This document shows, one piece after another, positions 63,101 through 64,000 of a stretch of 64,000 nt of DNA (position 1 is the first letter of the stretch; each line of letters begins with the position of its first letter). Origin of the DNA: Strix aluco (taxonomy: Eukaryota > Chordata > Aves > Strigiformes > Strigidae); the NCBI RefSeq assembly GCF_031877795.1, contig NC_133939.1:5623698-5687697 (forward strand), written 5' to 3'. A program made the position numbers and the translations under genes. The notes beneath the pieces are model-generated. The model had not been told where the DNA came from, did no database searches, and saw only the letters and a program-made list of their open reading frames with translations.

Positions 63101-64000
63101 CCCCATGACAGCCTGGGTCTGCAACCTTACCAGTCAATCCTGCTTTTTGTGGCAAGGTGGCATCTGACTGCCTGGAAAACTTTGGAGGAGGCAAACTCCT
63201 TCAACAGAGCAAGCTGGGATGGAACAAATGAGCAAAAAAGTTTTCTTCAGCAACAACACCCACCAAGCAGTGAAGTTAACACTGTTCAGGTGACTAAAAG
63301 CAAAAAAGATCTCCTCCTTCTTAGCACTGCAGTGTGTCTTGGCCTTTCCACCCTCCCAGAGCAGGAATGGAGTGTGCTGGGAAATCCCCACTCAGAGCAT
63401 CACCCTCGTTTGTGGGTGTGCAAGGGTCAGCACAGTGTAAGATGGCAGAGGCTAAGAGGTAACAGGTACTGCCAGTCCAAAATGCTTGTTCACACTAGTA
63501 CTGCTGACTGTATAAACCCTTAGAAATACCTTACACAGCCCCAGCTTTTGTAAAGGCTTTTCACAGGGTATCCCTGGCACCATGGCAGAAACACTGTGGG
63601 ATGGACAAGCATCTGATTAGGTAAAATCTGAATTCGAGGGGAACTGCCTCACCAACTCCAGCAAGAGACAGGTCGCAATCCTGCATCTGCCCTCACTGTA
63701 CGCAGCACTCACCTACCCTGACCTGGATCATGATGCATGGACAGGCCCCCTGAAGAAACACTTCATGTAGTGAAGAAGGTCTCAGTGCGTTTGGAAGTCA
63801 CAGGAAAAACATTTTGGAAGAAAGGGGCAGATATTGAACAAGAATGTACTATCTGGCCACTACTTCTGCCGGAGTGCCTTAAAGCTGTTGTTCTCCACTA
63901 ACTTTAAAAACACACATATTTTTCATGTTATTGTAGCATCAAATAATCAATCCTAAAAATAAAAGAAATTGTACCACTTCAAACTGTAGTACATAGAAAT
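60131..64000. other. sequence right of the CpG island, no gene recognised
   Basis: It has ordinary composition. ORFs up to 125 codons (61,517-61,894 minus; 63,149-63,523 plus) lack splice or family support. One plus-strand splice-bounded interval (62,877-62,950) could be an exon of a rightward transcript. Confidence 0.55.
62877..62950 (+). other. possible plus-strand internal exon
   Basis: It has a strong acceptor (CTGACCTTTCTGCTCCTACAG) and donor TTTT|GTAAGC, 74 bp apart, with all three frames open. One frame reads DSPGREDSKAHWDLPYAASI. It may belong to a transcript starting in the CpG island at 60 kb. No homology was recognised. Confidence 0.2.

Overview
This is vertebrate nuclear DNA and, most likely, avian. 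One large gene is split into 31 short exons with canonical GT/AG junctions. Base composition is about 40% GC, the introns are compact, interspersed repeats are few, and G/T-rich low-complexity tracts recur. Nothing looks bacterial or viral. I assign birds from compactness and texture, not from a diagnostic element.

Positions 1 to about 32,550 (+ strand) hold the 3' three quarters of UGGT1, the UDP-glucose:glycoprotein glucosyltransferase that serves as folding sensor of the ER calnexin/calreticulin cycle. All 31 exons join in a continuous frame from 307 to the TGA at 31,612-31,614 and give about 1,196 residues. Roughly 350 N-terminal residues (signal peptide and first thioredoxin-like domain) lie upstream of the window. 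Exons up to about 17.5 kb encode thioredoxin-like domains, those from about 17.9 to 25.1 kb the beta-sandwich region, and those from 25.6 kb onward the GT24 catalytic domain with its DAD motif at 27,846-27,854. The protein ends in HVEL, an ER-retrieval-type tail. One exon is a 24-bp microexon (11,799-11,822). A good poly(A) signal lies at 32,524.

Positions 32.6 to 59.4 kb hold no recognised gene. HS6ST1, which I recall as the 3' neighbour of UGGT1 in mammals, is not visible. There are A-rich, TTTA and G/T tracts, a GC-rich patch at 36.0-36.6 kb, and several minus-strand intervals bounded by good splice sites.

Positions 59.4 to 60.15 kb form a CpG island. On the minus strand it carries a strong-Kozak ATG inside a YY1-like AAAATGGCGGC motif, 25 open codons, and a canonical donor. 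This is probably the promoter and first exon of a transcript running left towards UGGT1. A frame-consistent chain of minus-strand candidate exons can be built down to a stop at 33,589, but it matches no protein I know and could be chance. Positions 60.2 to 64 kb are ordinary noncoding sequence apart from one plus-strand splice-bounded candidate exon at 62,877-62,950.
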